A stretch of 64,000 nucleotides of DNA from Kalymmatonema hyalinum WJT4-NPBG1 (GTDB lineage Bacteria; Cyanobacteriota; Cyanobacteriia; Cyanobacteriales; Nostocaceae): assembly GCA_019359075.1 (NCBI GenBank), contig JAHHIB010000009.1:62001-126000 (forward strand), given 5' to 3'. Within the stretch, counting starts at the first letter, position 1. Each line of letters begins with the position of its first letter. Under the pieces are notes generated by a model. It worked only from the letters and a program-made list of their open reading frames with translations, did no database searches and was not told where the DNA came from. The position numbers and the translations under genes are program-made. This document shows, piece after piece, positions 17,333 through 27,119 of the stretch.

Positions 17333-18214
17333 ATGAGGGAGATGAGGAAAATGGGGAAAATGGGGAAAATGGGGAAGATGAAGGAGTATTTTCTCCCCCC
17401 ACTCCTCCTACTTCCCCTACTCACTCTGCCCTTAGCGACTTACGCACATTCTTACCCAGTTACAAAGCAATTAAAACAATCTGTAAACATCCCCAAAAAG
17501 GGTTTACCAGGACGCCGGGAAAATGGCGGTACACGCAGAGAAAGTTGTATGTCCGGTGAATTACCACAGTTGGCGTTACTGCTACCGCCAACTAATATCG
17601 GGTTAACAAGCGCCGCTTATCCCCGGTTTTTTTGGTACACGCCCAAAAACACAGCGCAAAAAGTAAAATTTACTCTCCATAAGGTAGACGAGACTGGTCA
17701 GCGAACTTTAGTTTACAACACGACTTTTCAACCCAGTCGCGCATCAGGTGTAACTAGTCTCGCCTTACCCAGTCAAAGAATTCCACCTTTGGCAATTAAT
17801 CAACCATATCAATGGTCTGTATCCTTGATCTGCGATCCTCAGGATACTTCGCCCAATTCTGTCATCAGTGTATACGGTTGGGTGGAGCGGGTTGCCGTCA
17901 GTAACAATGTTGAGTCCACTCTTAAGCAGTTGAGCCCTAGGGAGCGAATTTCAGTCTATGCTGAACAAGGTCTATGGTTTGACGTGGTTTCAACTCTGGC
18001 TGATTTACGAGCTTGCAACTCCTCTGATACCACCCTATTGGCTACCTGGGTTAGCGTGGTGAAACAGACAGCTTTATTTAAAGCAGAGGCGATTGCGCGG
18101 AGCGCACTGCCCAAAGGGCGATCGCCCAACAGCCCCTTTTGCAAAAGTGTTGTTCACCCTAAGCCCCAGCCTCCACCTCGAAATAACACAAAAATAGCGA
18201 ACAGCAAATTTTAA
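17333..18214 (+). CDS. DUF928 secreted protein
   Basis: 293 aa from the first ATG, but the start is ambiguous: a 10-base tandem repeat (GGGGAAAATG units, 17346-17380) supplies several in-frame ATGs, each with a purine-rich site. Met16 (17378) gives a clean signal peptide MKEYFLPPLLLLPLLTLPLA. The mature part has the DUF928 pattern (LALLLPPTNIGLTSAAYPRFFWYTP, later NQPYQWSVSLICDP, and a helical LSPRERISVYAEQGLWFDVVSTLADL). The family is cyanobacterial, of unknown function, often near stress or CHAT proteins. The last 40 residues include AIARSALPKGRSPN, encoded by an inserted HIP1-type palindromic repeat (18088-18125); the native C-terminus is thus altered. Confidence 0.85.
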   Translation: MREMRKMGKMGKMGKMKEYFLPPLLLLPLLTLPLATYAHSYPVTKQLKQSVNIPKKGLPGRRENGGTRRESCMSGELPQLALLLPPTNIGLTSAAYPRFFWYTPKNTAQKVKFTLHKVDETGQRTLVYNTTFQPSRASGVTSLALPSQRIPPLAINQPYQWSVSLICDPQDTSPNSVISVYGWVERVAVSNNVESTLKQLSPRERISVYAEQGLWFDVVSTLADLRACNSSDTTLLATWVSVVKQTALFKAEAIARSALPKGRSPNSPFCKSVVHPKPQPPPRNNTKIANSKF

Positions 18215-18505
18215 ATTTTTATAAAAAATATCTTATCACTTCTTTGCAATACTTAACAAAGCCATTAATTAAAAATAGTAAACATAGATTAAAACTAATA
18301 AATTTAATAATCATTCGTTAAGTTCATCAGTCAGAATTGAGGGTAAGCTGAAATCAAGGAAGCCTAGTTGAAAATTTAGGTAACTAGGCGCAAATAAACT
18401 TAAATGTCGGTTGTCATTTGTCATTTTTTTTCATCAGTATATTAATGACTCATGACTCATGACCAATGGCTAGTTCCCAAAGCAACCTGAACAACAAGAC
18501 GTAAG
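18215..18505. other. AT-rich intergenic region
   Basis: 290 AT-rich bases before the universal stress gene, with short ATGACTCATGAC-type tandem motifs near 18443-18462. No gene seen. Confidence 0.4.
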
Positions 18506-19357
18506 ATGATAGAAAAAATTTTGCTAGCTGTATCTGGATTGGGGCATGCAGAAGAAATGCTCAAAACTTTGACAGAAGTGCCATCAATCCAACGGTCAAA
18601 AGTTACAGTTTTGCACGTTGTTCCCGACCAAGTTTCTGCTGAAGCCATGACAACTAAATGGGAAGAAGGCGGCAAAATTCTCGCGAATGCGATCCAGTAT
18701 TTGAACTTAGATCCCAGCAAAGTTTCTTCGATTTTAAGGCAAGGGGACCCTAAACGTGTTGTTTGCGAGGTAGCTGACGAAATCGATGCTGACTTGATTA
18801 TTATGGGTTCACGCGGACTCAAGCGGTTGCAATCGATTTTATCGAATTCAGTGAGTCAGTACGTTTTCCAATTATCTTCTCGCCCAATGTTGCTGGTAAA
18901 AGATGACATTTATGTCAAAAAAGTTAACCGCATTATGGTGGCGATGGATAACTCTGATGCCGCAAAAAATTGCTTGAATTTGGCTTTATTCCTCCTGCAA
19001 GATATTAAGGGAGGGGAGTTGATTCTGGCTAATATTAATACAGATTTACGCGGCAAAGAATCTGAAACAACACAAATTAGTCCAGAACAAAACCCTGTTT
19101 TAGCTGCAGCTTTTGCACAAGCTAAGAAATACGGTGTCCAAGCTCGTGCTGTCACGAGTAGTGGTAAACCAGGTGAAGAAATTTGTCGCTTGGCAGATGA
19201 GCGGAACGTAGATTTATTATTGCTTGGTTCTCCAGATCGGCGTCCTTCAATTGCCAAGAATTTGGTAGATATAGACCGACTTTTGGGAGCTTCTTTATCT
19301 GACTATGTTCGAGTTAATGCCACCTGTCCAGTATTGTTGGCAAGGACGGTAAGTTAG
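18506..19357 (+). CDS. Tandem universal stress protein (UspA family)
   Basis: 283 aa with two Usp domains in one chain. Domain one runs from MIEKILLAVSG to LVKDD with the ATP-binding-type IIMGSRGLKRLQSILSNSVSQYV; domain two starts at RIMVAMDNSDAAKN and has LLLLGSPDRRPSIAKN. The first domain keeps the GSxG...S nucleotide signature; the second has GSPDRR instead, so it may bind ATP poorly. Cytosolic stress protein, typically induced by starvation, salt or redox stress. It is monocistronic with a strong terminator directly after it. Confidence 0.92.
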   Translation: MIEKILLAVSGLGHAEEMLKTLTEVPSIQRSKVTVLHVVPDQVSAEAMTTKWEEGGKILANAIQYLNLDPSKVSSILRQGDPKRVVCEVADEIDADLIIMGSRGLKRLQSILSNSVSQYVFQLSSRPMLLVKDDIYVKKVNRIMVAMDNSDAAKNCLNLALFLLQDIKGGELILANINTDLRGKESETTQISPEQNPVLAAAFAQAKKYGVQARAVTSSGKPGEEICRLADERNVDLLLLGSPDRRPSIAKNLVDIDRLLGASLSDYVRVNATCPVLLARTVS

Positions 19358-19375
19358 GTACTGCGGTTGATAAAC

Positions 19376-19407
19376 AAAACCCCTACACAACAAGTGTAGG
19401 GGTTTTT
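19376..19407 (+). terminator. Strong intrinsic terminator
   Basis: AAAACCCCTACAC, loop AACAA, then GTGTAGGGGTTTTT: a perfect 13-bp stem with T-run, just after the universal stress gene. On the minus strand it could also end the psbM transcript. Confidence 0.9.
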
Positions 19408-19432
19408 ATTTAATGGACAAAACAGGTATTAA

Positions 19433-19546
19433 CTAATCTTTTTTCCCTTCGCGGCTAGCAGTTTGAATGTAAAGAATGATTAAAAAAACAGCGGGAACCA
19501 AAACGAACAAAATGCTCGCCACGAACCCCAGTTCATTAACTTGCAT
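19433..19546 (-). CDS. psbM: Photosystem II protein M
   Basis: 37-aa single-helix thylakoid protein. It starts [18 protein letters not shown], the near-invariant PsbM N-terminus, continues through one transmembrane helix and ends [11 protein letters not shown]. PsbM sits at the monomer-monomer interface of photosystem II. It follows the ferredoxin gene in the same direction with about 140 bases between, and ends against the strong terminator at 19376-19407. Confidence 0.95.
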   Translation of the reverse strand: MQVNELGFVASILFVLVPAVFLIILYIQTASREGKKD

Positions 19547-19688
19547 GGAAAAAAAGCCTCTCTATAATATCCAGTCAACAACTTTAGGATACCACTATCA
19601 CGCCTTGAACGAGTTATTTATTACGGGTTCAAAATCTAAGTTAAATATCTTTTTTGACCCTTGACTTTAAACTCTTGATTATTTACCA

Positions 19689-19985
19689 TTAAGCCTTTGT
19701 TACCACGCTTACTGGACCATTCACTAAGGTTTGACAAGCAAGACGGCAATTTTCTGGCTTTTTCTTCAATAATCGATTTTCTACATCTGTGCGGGGCGAG
19801 AGATTTTCCATTCCTTCGACGACTTCGACAACGCAGCAGCCACACTGACCGTAGCCTCCACAATTCATCATCTTGCCAAACAGTTTATATATATCGATGT
19901 TGTTTTGCAGGGCTTTCTCCCGCAGATTCGCACCATTTGCCGCCACGACTTCTTGATTTTCTTTAACGAATGTGATGTTACCCAT
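19689..19985 (-). CDS. [2Fe-2S] ferredoxin
   Basis: 98 aa. The cluster ligands are seen as C-x5-C-x2-C ([11 protein letters not shown]) and a fourth cysteine in CRLACQTL. The x5 spacing between the first two cysteines is that of adrenodoxin/bacterial-type ferredoxins rather than the x4 of photosynthetic PetF, so it probably serves a specific redox partner, not photosystem I. The ATG at 19985 has GAGG eight bases upstream; a GTG at 20003 would add six residues. It lies directly upstream of psbM on the same strand. Confidence 0.92.
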   Translation of the reverse strand: MGNITFVKENQEVVAANGANLREKALQNNIDIYKLFGKMMNCGGYGQCGCCVVEVVEGMENLSPRTDVENRLLKKKPENCRLACQTLVNGPVSVVTKA

Positions 19986-20750
19986 ACCTGATACCTCGTT
20001 CACTGTAAGCCTGACTGTAAACGCTAAGTTTTGACTTGCCTTAACAAAATCTATTACTTCTTATCTTAATTTATTACGTAATTTTAAGAAACATTAATTT
20101 TTAGCAAAGACTCTTTTGCAAAAAATAACACGGGCAAACAGCACACACCGGACGTAGAGAGTCCCTGAGAAAAACTCTCTACCTTAATTAGCGGTGTGGG
20201 CTAGGGGCAAAGGAGATTCACTTACAGCCTACACCCCTGGACTGAGGAAAGCTCAAAATTGACCTGCGACTTCCATATCTACTCATAGAAAACCCGCTGG
20301 GAGCGTGGTTGCGGTGGGCGCGGTCTTTTATACAAAAAGCCCTTATGACTCGTCTAATAGAACCGCCAAGCCGCAAAGGCGCTCGCATTTTGAGTAATTT
20401 TCGTGAAACCCCCATGCTACCTGCCCCTACAGGAAATTGATGAGTTTTGCTGGAATTTCTACTTTTTAGCTATTAAGTGTTTTCACTGAAGTCAAGATTT
20501 CTACTTTTTAAGTATTAAGTATTATCACCGGAGCCAAAGTAAAAAAATATGTTTACAAAGGACAAACAATGACTTCATCAATTTACTGGATTTAACGGTC
20601 TCGCATTGAACTTGCATCTTTTCAGCTTTAGGCAAAACCCTTAAATTCACCTCTGTTCGTCATTAGAGATGATTAGGAGAATGAAATGTCTAACAGCTTT
20701 TTCGCAAGTTTTTAGTTTGATTGGTCAATCCTAAGTATCTTATATTTCTA
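19986..20750. other. Gene-free region upstream of ferredoxin and secreted-protein genes
   Basis: About 760 bases between divergent genes. It contains the nested hairpin listed at 20144-20198, and two related CTACTTTTTA.(G)TATTAAGT units at 20459-20478 and 20500-20520. A minus-strand ORF at 20218-20415 has no coding character. The promoters of both flanking genes must lie here. Confidence 0.45.
20144..20198. ncRNA. Nested hairpin, possible structured RNA or leader
   Basis: CACACCG (20144-20150) pairs with CGGTGTG (20192-20198); inside it GTAGAGAGT (20154-20162) pairs with ACTCTCTAC (20174-20182). Two coaxial perfect stems of 7 and 9 bp suggest a folded RNA or DNA element; no known family is recognised, and strand is undetermined. 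Confidence 0.3.
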
Positions 20751-21890
20751 ATGAGTAGAGAAAAAATACTTAATGCTACTGCTAGTCTGAAAGTTAAATA
20801 TGCGCGGTGTATCTATTTGGGTTTAGGAATAAGCTTGGCAACCGCCATTATGCAGACTACAACAGTAATCTTTATAAATCCAGCATTTGCTGCAGATAGT
20901 GTTCTAGACGTTTCTCCTCGTCAAAAAATGAATTCTACATCTGCTACAGATAATATTCTAGACATTTCTCCACTGCAGAAGTTAAGTAATAAAGCAGATG
21001 CGAGTGATAGCCCTTTTGGGGTTGCCTTATCTTCCAAAATGATAGCAAAGGAAGATAAAGAATTTATCAAACCTAAAATCTCACCAGCCAAGCAACTCAC
21101 CCCAACTAAGCGAATTGCTCAAACAGATTCTTCCGGTGTTGTTGGCGACACTTTAGGAGAGGCTAATAAGTTACGTCAACAGCTTCTGATTGATCCCATC
21201 CTCATAGAAGGCAGACCTCTAGGTCAAGCAGCGCCTGCTTCCAGTGCTGGAACTCCCACAGCTTATGGTGCAAGTTGGGGTCAAGCATATGTGGGTGTTG
21301 GAGGATATTTACCTTTTGATGGGGATAATATCGATGGTTCCGCATCTGTTGGTTTTGGTTTGGGAGACGCGGTTGAATCCATAGGTGCTGAAATCAATGT
21401 GAACGTTACTAGCTTAGGCGGTCAAAATTTTGACTTTGGTGAAAGTGGAGGTATTGGTGTAAAACTACATAAGTACTTTGCTGATGGCACGGCAGTAGCT
21501 GTTGGCTGGTCAAATCCCGTAAAATGGGGAGAAGTCAACAATGCAAAAGACACCTTTTATGGTGTGGTTACTAAGTCATTTTATTTACAACCCAATAATC
21601 AATTGCCTTTGACTGTTTCTCTGGGTGTTGGTACTGGGAGTTTTCGTTCTAAAGGGGCTATCGAAGCAGGTGAAAATTCTGTGAATTTTTTCGGTAGTGT
21701 AGGTTTACGAGTTGCTCCTCAAGTCTCTGTAGTCAGTAGCTGGACTGGAAATAGCCTTAACGTAGGTGCTTCCTTTACTCCTTTGCGAGAAACCCCCATA
21801 GTCTTCAATGCTATTTTCACGGACGTAACTGACAATCTTGATAAAGGTACTGGCTTAAGCTTGAGTGCAGGCTATGTTTTCCAGTTCTAA
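20751..21890 (+). CDS. Secreted, probable outer-membrane protein
   Basis: 379 aa from the ATG at 20751 (a TTG at 20721 would add 10 residues). A long signal sequence ends at INPAFAA. The next 100 residues are low-complexity with repeated VLDVSP(RQKM)/ILDISP(LQKL) units. From ~residue 160 the chain is glycine- and beta-strand-rich (GQAYVGVGGYLPF, SASVGFGLGDAV, GGIGVKLHKYF) and ends in a terminal phenylalanine (SLSAGYVFQF), the signature of outer-membrane beta-barrels. The closest description is a porin-like or conserved cyanobacterial exported protein; no specific family is recognised. It is followed 44 bases later by a second secreted protein, likely one operon. Confidence 0.75.
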   Translation: MSREKILNATASLKVKYARCIYLGLGISLATAIMQTTTVIFINPAFAADSVLDVSPRQKMNSTSATDNILDISPLQKLSNKADASDSPFGVALSSKMIAKEDKEFIKPKISPAKQLTPTKRIAQTDSSGVVGDTLGEANKLRQQLLIDPILIEGRPLGQAAPASSAGTPTAYGASWGQAYVGVGGYLPFDGDNIDGSASVGFGLGDAVESIGAEINVNVTSLGGQNFDFGESGGIGVKLHKYFADGTAVAVGWSNPVKWGEVNNAKDTFYGVVTKSFYLQPNNQLPLTVSLGVGTGSFRSKGAIEAGENSVNFFGSVGLRVAPQVSVVSSWTGNSLNVGASFTPLRETPIVFNAIFTDVTDNLDKGTGLSLSAGYVFQF

Positions 21891-21934
21891 CTTATCGCTT
21901 TTATAGAAAAATTAGGAAATTTCATCCAGCAGCA

Positions 21935-22819
21935 ATGAAGAAGCAAAAATCTCGCCTCAGTTTAGGTTTTTTACTCTTGTTTGCAGGTTATCTTATTAGC
22001 GCTACACCCTTAAAGGTCTATGCTGGTCCGAATGTTGTTAACGGAGTTAGCGTAGATTCATCCACTTCCTCTGGCGATGTTTTTAATCGTACAAATCAGT
22101 CTGCACCTACTCAACCCGTACCTGGTACCAATGTATCAGTTGAGGTAAACGGTACAATTGGGATTCCACAGAAAGTTCAACAAAGTTTGAATAATGTGGC
22201 TACCACGATAGTAGACCAAAGTGGCTGTGGTGACCGGATTACCACTGGTTTTTGTGTTGAAAATCCAAGAAGTGCGATAGTCGTCATCCTAGTGCGAGGA
22301 GTTGCTGCTAGTACAGCAATTAGTAAAGTACAAACTTCTTTATCTAGTTCAGGAGTTCCCCAACCTCTAATTACAGGGCTTGTGAACAACGTAGCAGGTT
22401 TATTAAAAGGCTTTGATTATGCAGCAACGCCTGGTGTAAATGTAGCTGGATTACAACCAGTACAGCTAGTCGCTAATAATCAGCTTGCTCTAAGTGGAGA
22501 AAAATACAATCTAGATGTTAGCCAATTGGATGCCACTATTGAGACTTACAATAACATTGCTCTTACAAGCAACACAGTGCTTGTGGACAACGTAGCAGGT
22601 TTATTAGAAGGTTTTGATTCAGAAGCAACGCTAGGAACTGGATTACAACTAGTACGGCTTATTGTAGATGTTAGTCAATTGAATGCTGCTATCAAGGCTT
22701 ACAATGGTATTGTTATTAAAAGCGACGCTGAAACTCTCAAAAAGCTCTCCAAGAACTTGGAATTTATAGAAATCGGTCGTGTTCTCAAAGAATTAAGAGC
22801 AGCGCTTAAAGCTAGCTAG
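21935..22819 (+). CDS. Secreted protein with internal duplication
   Basis: 294 aa with a signal peptide (LSLGFLLLFAGYLISATPLKVYA). It is not recognised as a named family. Two related segments are visible: NVAGLLKGFDYAATPG...LQPVQLV with NLDVSQLDATIETYNNI, and NVAGLLEGFDSEATLG...LQLVRLI with VDVSQLNAAIKAYNGIV, an internal duplication of about 60 residues. A cysteine pair (SGCGDRITTGFC) sits at ~97-106. It is predicted periplasmic or extracellular and possibly a partner of the barrel-like protein encoded just upstream. Hairpins follow the stop. Confidence 0.72.
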   Translation: MKKQKSRLSLGFLLLFAGYLISATPLKVYAGPNVVNGVSVDSSTSSGDVFNRTNQSAPTQPVPGTNVSVEVNGTIGIPQKVQQSLNNVATTIVDQSGCGDRITTGFCVENPRSAIVVILVRGVAASTAISKVQTSLSSSGVPQPLITGLVNNVAGLLKGFDYAATPGVNVAGLQPVQLVANNQLALSGEKYNLDVSQLDATIETYNNIALTSNTVLVDNVAGLLEGFDSEATLGTGLQLVRLIVDVSQLNAAIKAYNGIVIKSDAETLKKLSKNLEFIEIGRVLKELRAALKAS

Positions 22820-22851
22820 TGAGAACTTATGACTGAGTTATAGATTTATGC

Positions 22852-22927
22852 AGGGTGGGCAATGCCCACCCTACTTAATGGTGTCATATTTCCATGATCG
22901 TGGGGGACGCGACTAATCACGTCCCCC
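22852..22927 (+). terminator. Two consecutive hairpins between convergent genes
   Basis: A perfect AGGGTGGGCA/TGCCCACCCT palindrome (22852-22872, a unit common as a dispersed repeat in cyanobacteria) and a second stem GGGGGACG/CGTCCCCC (22902-22927) followed by GATTTTGTTT. Together they separate the secreted-protein operon from psbK. Confidence 0.6.
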
Positions 22928-22935
22928 GATTTTGT

Positions 22936-23073
22936 TTATCTGAAACCAACGGCTGCTTGCCAAACAAAAGCCAGCAACAAGAAGAACACAGGAATGAGTG
23001 GTAGAACATCTACCAGCGGGTCGAAGATTTGGTAAGCTTCAGGTAGTTTTGCTAATAACAATGCTGCTTCCAT
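22936..23073 (-). CDS. psbK: Photosystem II protein K
   Basis: 45 aa. The mature part [37 protein letters not shown] is the highly conserved single-helix PsbK, preceded by the short leader MEAALLLA that is cleaved in this protein. It is a low-molecular-mass subunit near CP43. It lies downstream of tgt on the same strand, a neighbourhood common in cyanobacteria. Confidence 0.96.
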   Translation of the reverse strand: MEAALLLAKLPEAYQIFDPLVDVLPLIPVFFLLLAFVWQAAVGFR

Positions 23074-23088
23074 ATTTGTTAAATCCAC

Positions 23089-23238
23089 TTATCCAACACA
23101 GCTTTTACCTTCTCTACGTCCAATAGGAACGTAGTTTCCTGGCATCGCTACCAGGAGTTCCTGCTTCTTCGGATGTTCCAGCCACTCGAACGAATCGAGA
23201 CACTGAGTAACAATTACCTCCACAGGCAGCACCACCAT
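23089..23238 (-). CDS. Small ORF between tgt and psbK (49 aa)
   Basis: ATG at 23238; the product includes SFEWLEHPKKQELLVAMP and GNYVPIGRREG. Its composition is protein-like, with both acidic and basic clusters, and it lies in the same direction between two real genes with 15 bases to psbK. There is no recognised family and no clear ribosome site; it could also be a decayed gene end. Confidence 0.3.
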   Translation of the reverse strand: MVVLPVEVIVTQCLDSFEWLEHPKKQELLVAMPGNYVPIGRREGKSCVG

Positions 23239-23352
23239 AGTTGCTACGGTTGTACAAAAACATCTATCAAAAAGACTGATAAATATAATATCAGAATCTT
23301 AACATCCCTCTCATCTTTGCCCAAACAATTATAAAGAATTCCTGCTCATTGT

Positions 23353-24549
<1,197 letters not shown>

Positions 24550-24661
24550 TCAACGTCAGCTTTTTAGCTAACTGGTTATCCTAATTTAGCTGTATAAAGA
24601 CGTTTTTTACTAAAGAATGCTCAAAAAGCTGATAAATGAAATGCTGATAGCTGATGGAGCT

Positions 24662-25114
24662 TTAGAGTAAATCTGAATTATCGTCGTCAAATTCTGCATC
24701 CCATTTTGCTGATAGTACCTGCTCCATCATCACTTCTATATCGTTGACATTCAAGCAACGTTGTTGTCGCTCTTGCAAGGGAGTTGACAGAGGAATCAGT
24801 CGCAGACACACCCCTTCTTGCACTAGGTCAAAGTAAGTTTGTTTTTCTGAAGACTGTTTCAGTTCCAAGTAATCAAAACTGTGAACATTCAGGTAAAGAG
24901 CATGATTTGCGACTAGGGTAGAACGTTGTGAATTGGCAAATACTTCCATAACATCCCCTTCACCCTCGCTCTGCAACTTACCTGCGTAAGTGTAGATGTA
25001 GCGGACACGACCTAAATCCGTCAGCAATCGCCGCATATCAAGCTTATTTACAACTACGCCTGTACTGATAATGCACGGGGCTGGTATCTTTGCGTTAGGT
25101 AGATGATGGTTCAT
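24662..25114 (-). CDS. Hypothetical protein (150 aa)
   Basis: Not recognised. It contains a regular alpha/beta-like body (GRVRYIYTYAGKLQSEGEGDVMEVFANSQRS then LYLNVHSFDYLEL) and a helical, acidic C-terminus (NVNDIEVMMEQVLSAKWDAEFDDDNSDLL). It has no signal peptide or membrane segment. The sequence looks like a genuine conserved cyanobacterial cytosolic protein. It is transcribed toward tgt with about 190 bases between, which hold a palindromic repeat (TTCGCCT/AGGCGAA, ~24510-24545). Confidence 0.7.
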   Translation of the reverse strand: MNHHLPNAKIPAPCIISTGVVVNKLDMRRLLTDLGRVRYIYTYAGKLQSEGEGDVMEVFANSQRSTLVANHALYLNVHSFDYLELKQSSEKQTYFDLVQEGVCLRLIPLSTPLQERQQRCLNVNDIEVMMEQVLSAKWDAEFDDDNSDLL

Positions 25115-25711
25115 AATTAAATAACTTCAAGAGGGCAGGTGAGATATAACACAGCAAAGCAGTCAAAGCTACAGCTTTTTTTATCCCCTACATTTTAATC
25201 AAATATCAACTCTGTAGAGCGAATAACTCAAAAGCTGTGATAACTGGTTTTTAAGAAACAGCACTGCTAAACTGCCAGTGAACTAAATTTTGACTGCCTA
25301 ACCCCAGCATAAAAGTGTTAATCCTATACAAATGATTTAACTTTTTATACTGAGATAAGAATAACAAAATTTTTCAGATAAGTTTCTCATAAATGGAAAT
25401 CTTATTTAAAGCTTTAAAAATTAATGCCTCTGTATGTCGCTCAATTGTCAGTGTTATTCCTTAATTGGCAAAGACAGGGAATTGTTAATTTATTTAAAGA
25501 AGAACTCAGAACGCAGAACTCAGAATGCAATCAGTGGGGAATTGGAACCGGCTACTCATTATTAACCACCAAATTCAAGATTTGGTGGGGCTTGTACCGT
25601 CCTACTTCGCACTTCATATCTACAGAACTGATGTTGAATCCTGATATCTAAACTTCTTTTATCCTTCTGAGTTCTGACAACTGAGTTGTGCGTCCTCTCT
25701 TGGTCAAAAAT
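25115..25711. repeat. Gene-free region with dispersed repeats before cobS
   Basis: About 600 bases. The first 300 are AT-rich. 25498-25530 holds AGAACTCAGAACGCAGAACTCAG tandem units with complementary TTCTGAGTTCTGA at 25664-25678, enclosing a hairpin around CACCAAATT...GATTTGGTG (25567-25588). Similar units lie right after cobS. The ORF at 25424-25651 follows this repeat and is not a gene. Confidence 0.5.
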
Positions 25712-26491
25712 ATGACAAATTGCTTTCAGTGGTGGAAACAACTGGTGTTAGATATAGCAGCATCTCTTATATTCTATACTAGCATTCCCCTACCTTACAT
25801 AAACGGGTTAGACTTCAGGAAAGTGGCGCGGTTTGCCCCGCAAATCGGGTTAATCATTGGAGCAATTTTAGGGTTCTTTGATGTCAGTATGAATTATTTC
25901 GGTGTGCCAACGCTAACCCGCAGCGTTTTGGTGGTGTGTCTTTGGATTGCCATTACTGGTGGACTACATTTAGATGGAGCAATGGATACTGCGGATGGAT
26001 TGGCAGTGGGTGATCCAAAGCGGCGACTAGAGGTGATGGCAGATAGTGCGACAGGTGCGTTTGGAGCAATGGCAGCAATTGCCTTAGTCTTAATGAAAAC
26101 GGCGGCTTTGACAGATTTAGAGAAATACCGTTGGTTGGTTTTGATGGTTGCTTGTGGGTGGGGACGTTGGGGTCAACAAGTGGCGATCGCCCAATACCGA
26201 TACCTAAAACCAACAGGGAAAGGCGCATTTCACAAACAAGCGATTCGTTCCTACAAAGATTTGCTACCAGGGCTGTTATTGATGATAAGTTTGAGTGGTT
26301 TACAAATACTGCTAGACAAAAGTTTGTTTTTCGCCTTAGGAATGATACTCGCTGGAAGTGCGATCGCCACTCTAACTGGTGCTTGGTTTAACCATAAATT
26401 AGGTGGACATACGGGAGATACCTACGGCGCAGTCGTTGAGTGGACTGAAGCTTTATTTCTTTGTGTACTAACTGCTTTGGAAAATCTATAA
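25712..26491 (+). CDS. cobS: Cobalamin synthase (adenosylcobinamide-GDP ribazoletransferase)
   Basis: 259 aa from the ATG at 25712 (GTG at 25688 possible). CobS is an inner-membrane enzyme joining adenosylcobinamide-GDP and alpha-ribazole, the last assembly step of B12 (or pseudo-B12). The motifs [26 protein letters not shown] and the [15 protein letters not shown] segment are intact, with acidic residues for Mg2+. Five to six hydrophobic segments follow, and the terminal [19 protein letters not shown] is the family's conserved C-terminal motif. No other cob gene is adjacent; dispersed repeats flank it. Confidence 0.95.
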   Translation: MTNCFQWWKQLVLDIAASLIFYTSIPLPYINGLDFRKVARFAPQIGLIIGAILGFFDVSMNYFGVPTLTRSVLVVCLWIAITGGLHLDGAMDTADGLAVGDPKRRLEVMADSATGAFGAMAAIALVLMKTAALTDLEKYRWLVLMVACGWGRWGQQVAIAQYRYLKPTGKGAFHKQAIRSYKDLLPGLLLMISLSGLQILLDKSLFFALGMILAGSAIATLTGAWFNHKLGGHTGDTYGAVVEWTEALFLCVLTALENL

Positions 26492-26504
26492 ATCATAAAA
26501 AAGT

Positions 26505-26614
26505 TTCTTAAGAAGAACGCAGAACACAGAACACAGTTGGGTATGCCCATAAATAAATGCGCTCTTTACTATTCTGACGACTGAGTTCTGAATCCTGAGT
26601 TCTTTCTTAGAATT
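26505..26614. repeat. Dispersed palindromic repeat after cobS
   Basis: AGAACGCAGAACACAGAACACAG at the left and ACTGAGTTCTGAATCCTGAGTTCTT at the right (26579-26604) form an interrupted inverted repeat of the same family seen before cobS. Confidence 0.55.
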
Positions 26615-26621
26615 CATAATT

Positions 26622-27083
26622 TTATTTAACTGCCTGTAGCCGTGTCACCTTAAGTTTAAAAGCTCCAACGCCAGTTTCTCCAAAAGACCGGACGCGAATG
26701 ACGTAATTACCTGTTTCCGTGATTCGGGTAAAAAGTAGGGAATTGCTGGTACCATCAGGACCATCGTCATTTTCCGCCAATGTTGTTCCATTGGGTCCCA
26801 GCAGTGTGATGATACAGTCAAAACTGTCAGATACCAGATCAACCGCCAGATTATCGCCCTTATTCAACTTCACCATGTAATCACGGGCAAATCCGCCTTG
26901 ACCTGTGGGAATGTCTTTGTCAGAGAGTGTATCAGTAATTTCATTACCGACAGGTATAGAAAGTGGATTATAAAATTTATTGGCTTGAGCGAATGCTGCT
27001 GTTGTACCTATACCAATTGCTAGTAACGTGGCAGGAATGATTATGACTTGTTTCAATCCCACCGCCAAACCCTTATTTATCAT
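26622..27083 (-). CDS. Exported protein with bacterial pre-peptidase C-terminal (PPC) domain
   Basis: 153 aa from the ATG at 27083, with AAGG seven bases upstream. A signal peptide (VIIIPATLLAIGIGTTAAFAQ) precedes a PPC-type beta-sandwich: RDYMVKLNKGDNLAVDLVSDSFDCIITLLGPNGTTLAENDDG then SLLFTRITETGNYVIRVRSF. PPC domains usually accompany secreted proteases or stand alone as in this short form. A GTG at 27137 or ATG at 27125 would extend it into an upstream structured RNA, so the downstream start is preferred. It sits exactly where an IscB gene would be expected relative to that RNA. Confidence 0.85.
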   Translation of the reverse strand: MINKGLAVGLKQVIIIPATLLAIGIGTTAAFAQANKFYNPLSIPVGNEITDTLSDKDIPTGQGGFARDYMVKLNKGDNLAVDLVSDSFDCIITLLGPNGTTLAENDDGPDGTSNSLLFTRITETGNYVIRVRSFGETGVGAFKLKVTRLQAVK

Positions 27084-27119
27084 AAAACCTTGCGGTAAGT
27101 GTGGAAACCCATAGCATTT

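Noticed and set aside
25424-25651. 75-codon ORF (+) before cobS
   Set aside because: Most of it lies in the dispersed AGAACTCAG repeat.
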